From: Roseovarius aestuarii
GTDB taxonomy: Bacteria > Pseudomonadota > Alphaproteobacteria > Rhodobacterales > Rhodobacteraceae
DNA: 53,664 nt
Reading direction: 5' to 3'
Assembly (NCBI GenBank): GCA_027214255.1
Contig: JAPWHL010000027.1
Coordinates: forward strand, 1 to 53,664
In this document: positions 52,091 to 53,664 of the stretch, in pieces
Numbering within the stretch: position 1 is the stretch's first letter
Layout: the number at the start of each line of letters is the position of its first letter
Translations under genes and position numbers: made by a program
Notes under the pieces: generated by a model
Database searches by the model: none
The model's input: only the letters and a program-made list of their open reading frames with translations
Told to the model about the DNA's origin: nothing

Positions 52091-53245
52091 ATGCCCTTGC
52101 ACTTTACGCGAGCAGAGTTTGCGTCCCGACATGATAAAGTCAAAACGGCCCTTGCGGATCGAGGGCTGGATGGCTTGCTGATCTTCAAGCAAGAAACGAT
52201 GTACTATCTGACCGGGTACGACACGACGGGGTATTCACAATTTCAAGCGTTGTATTTTGGCGTCGATGGCAGCTTGGCCCTGCTGACACGATCTGCGGAC
52301 CAACGCCAAGCGATGCATACATCCCTGATCGAAGATATTCGTATTTGGGTAGACCGCGAAGGGGCAACCCCGGCTGAAGACCTCAAGGATTTGCTTGGTG
52401 CGTACAACTGCATGGGTAAGCGATTGGGGGTCGAGCTGGACGCCCCCTGCCTCACTGGTGCGCGGTGGGACATGGTTCGCGGCACGCTTGACGGGTTTTG
52501 CTCCCTGCAAGATGCATCCGGCCTTGTACAACAGTTCCGTATCGTCAAAAGCGCGGCTGAATTGGAATATGTGACAAAGGCAGCAGAGCTTGCTGATAAA
52601 GCAATGGTCGATGTGCACCAAGAGTTACATGCCGGTGTCGATGAGGGGCACCTGTTTGCCACGGCGCATAACGCAATCTTTGAGGGCGGAGGCGATTATC
52701 CGGCTGGTCGGTTCATCATCGGTTCCGGCAAAGGTGCCCTGTTAGTGCGTAACTTTACAGGCCGTGAAACCGTTGGGGCCCAAGACCAGATACAGTTGGA
52801 ATTCGGCGCATCCTACCGCCATTATCACGCCTGCATCATGCGCACCGCTCTGACAGGCACGGTCTCTACGGAGCATCAAAGAATGCACGATGCGGCCCTC
52901 GAAGCACTCGTCGCCTGCCAATACATCTGCAAGCCGGGAAATCTGGTGGGGGATGTGTTTGATGCACACGCCCGTATTTTGGACGCAGCAGGTTACCGGC
53001 GCCATAGGCTTAACGCGTGCGGATACTCTCTAAGCGCCAATTACCCGCCTTCATGGATGGAACTGCCGATGATTTGTACGGGTGAGCCAACGGTCATTCA
53101 GCCAGATATGGTGTTTTTCATGCACATGATCTTGGCCGACACAGATCGCGGCCTAACCTTGTCGCTGGGTGAAACAGGGCGGGTGACGCAAAACGGGTTC
53201 CAACGCCTATCAAGATTGAACTGTGGTGAGATGTTAACTGCGTAA
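52091..53245 (+). CDS. M24 family (creatinase/ectoine-hydrolase-like) hydrolase
   Basis: A 384-residue pita-bread-fold protein with an N-terminal creatinase domain (about 1-150; GLDGLLIFKQETMYYLTGYD) and a C-terminal M24 domain (about 160-384). Metallopeptidases of the family have two Asp ligands in a D-F-G...D segment. Here it reads LEFGASYRHYHACIMRT, without them, so it is not an ordinary metal-dependent Xaa-Pro peptidase. Creatinase and the ectoine hydrolase DoeA also lack metal ligands and open C-N bonds of cyclic or guanidino compounds. Segments such as CGYSLSANYPPSWMELP fit DoeA-type proteins. It follows the binding-protein gene by 76 bases. Confidence 0.85.
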   Translation: MPLHFTRAEFASRHDKVKTALADRGLDGLLIFKQETMYYLTGYDTTGYSQFQALYFGVDGSLALLTRSADQRQAMHTSLIEDIRIWVDREGATPAEDLKDLLGAYNCMGKRLGVELDAPCLTGARWDMVRGTLDGFCSLQDASGLVQQFRIVKSAAELEYVTKAAELADKAMVDVHQELHAGVDEGHLFATAHNAIFEGGGDYPAGRFIIGSGKGALLVRNFTGRETVGAQDQIQLEFGASYRHYHACIMRTALTGTVSTEHQRMHDAALEALVACQYICKPGNLVGDVFDAHARILDAAGYRRHRLNACGYSLSANYPPSWMELPMICTGEPTVIQPDMVFFMHMILADTDRGLTLSLGETGRVTQNGFQRLSRLNCGEMLTA

Positions 53246-53327
53246 ACCCAGGTATTGACGACGCTTGCTGCCCGGTTTTTGGAGCTAGGAGCAACAATAG
53301 CGAAACCCAATTACCTTGACGAATTGA

Positions 53328-53366
53328 AGCGCAGCGCAGTGCATCCCCATGCGCTGCGGGGTTTTC
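53328..53366 (+). terminator. intrinsic terminator of the binding-protein-M24 operon
   Basis: CGCAGCGCA (53330-53338) and TGCGCTGCG (53350-53358) form a perfect 9 bp stem with an 11-base loop, followed by GGGTTTTC. It starts 84 bases after the M24 stop. Confidence 0.75.
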
Positions 53367-53664
53367 TCGCTCGCGGGCGGCAGAGTGGACCAGTGTCAAA
53401 CCGCCGTGCCTTGATATGTCAAGTTTCCGCCCTTTATGTTTTTGAAGGTGCCTAGTTCCTAGCAAGTTGGATTGCAGCAGGGATTGCGGGAAGAAAAATC
53501 CGGTGGCTGGTCAATGTTTCCGATCGAGTGAGTTGGCTTGCGTTCTCAAGCGAGTGAACACCCAATTCCGAAGCGAGAGCCTCATCGTGAGCTACTCCCC
53601 AATGTTTGGACGAGACCTGGCGTAAATTAAGCTACTCGTTGCGCCTGCTGATCAGGTTGGGTTG
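53367..53664. other. end of window, no supported gene
   Basis: No complete gene is seen. A minus-strand frame from about 53631 to the stop at 53452-53454 (59 codons, ending LTSHRIFLPAIPAAIQLARN) has protein-like composition. It is closed upstream by an in-frame TAG at 53632-53634 and has no ATG, so it may be a decayed gene end. Confidence 0.3.

Noticed and set aside
53452..53631. Minus-strand frame ending LTSHRIFLPAIPAAIQLARN
   Set aside because: Closed upstream by an in-frame TAG, no ATG or ribosome site, family not recognised; possibly a decayed gene end.
43811..53664. Search by eye for a second copy of the tRNA-Leu 3' end and for an integrase
   Set aside because: Neither was found, so no attachment site or mobile element is annotated.

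Overview
The window looks like a chromosomal segment of a marine Rhodobacteraceae (Roseobacter-group alphaproteobacterium). The reasons are gene content and style: dense operons with 1-8 bp stop/start overlaps, TRAP and several ABC uptake systems, a split lysine-saccharopine pathway, a glutamate synthase locus containing GFA genes, and a short intergenic repeat (core GGGATATTTTGGCCAGAAGA) of the kind common between roseobacter genes. Genes are placed by homology-style motif reading only; no search was run.

Layout. 1-77: first codons of a divergent 2Fe-2S protein (formate dehydrogenase alpha-like). 284-3786: histidine phosphatase, GST, and the two saccharopine enzymes that convert lysine to aminoadipate semialdehyde and glutamate. 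3877-8515: mtgA, GST, queG and a lone hydantoinase/oxoprolinase-type protein. 8709-13759: a tightly coupled threonine-catabolism operon (kbl, a cysteine-synthase-like PLP enzyme, tdh, a PEP-mutase/isocitrate-lyase-family protein) followed by a GlxA-type regulator. 13967-14907: msrB-msrA. 14984-19634 (minus): a polyamine-type ABC importer whose second permease carries an extra membrane segment and a tail with three SGFG repeats. 19954-22480: a phosphonate-monoester-hydrolase-like sulfatase and an EamA exporter. 22541-25552: an Fe-S flavin oxidoreductase with a divergent IclR regulator.

25684-34516: an RpiR regulator divergent from an N-formylglutamate amidohydrolase-family gene, a TRAP transporter, a glutamine-synthetase-like ligase, an aldehyde dehydrogenase and an iron alcohol dehydrogenase. 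Together these look like an uptake and gamma-glutamylation route for an amine or amino alcohol. 34662-41477 (minus): gltD, two GFA-family zinc proteins and gltB, all with 4 bp overlaps. 41649-43571: uppP and an NDUFA9-like protein.

43725-43810 is tRNA-Leu(CAG). Beyond it lies what reads as a more AT-rich accessory block (43959-53245): a dipeptide-type ABC importer split over two divergent arms, an amidase, an IclR regulator and a creatinase/ectoine-hydrolase-like M24 protein. Both promoters in this block carry a GTTCC-N7-GGAAC dyad, which suggests one IclR regulon for uptake and two-step hydrolysis of an unknown amide or cyclic compound. No CRISPR array, insertion sequence, integrase or rRNA was seen.
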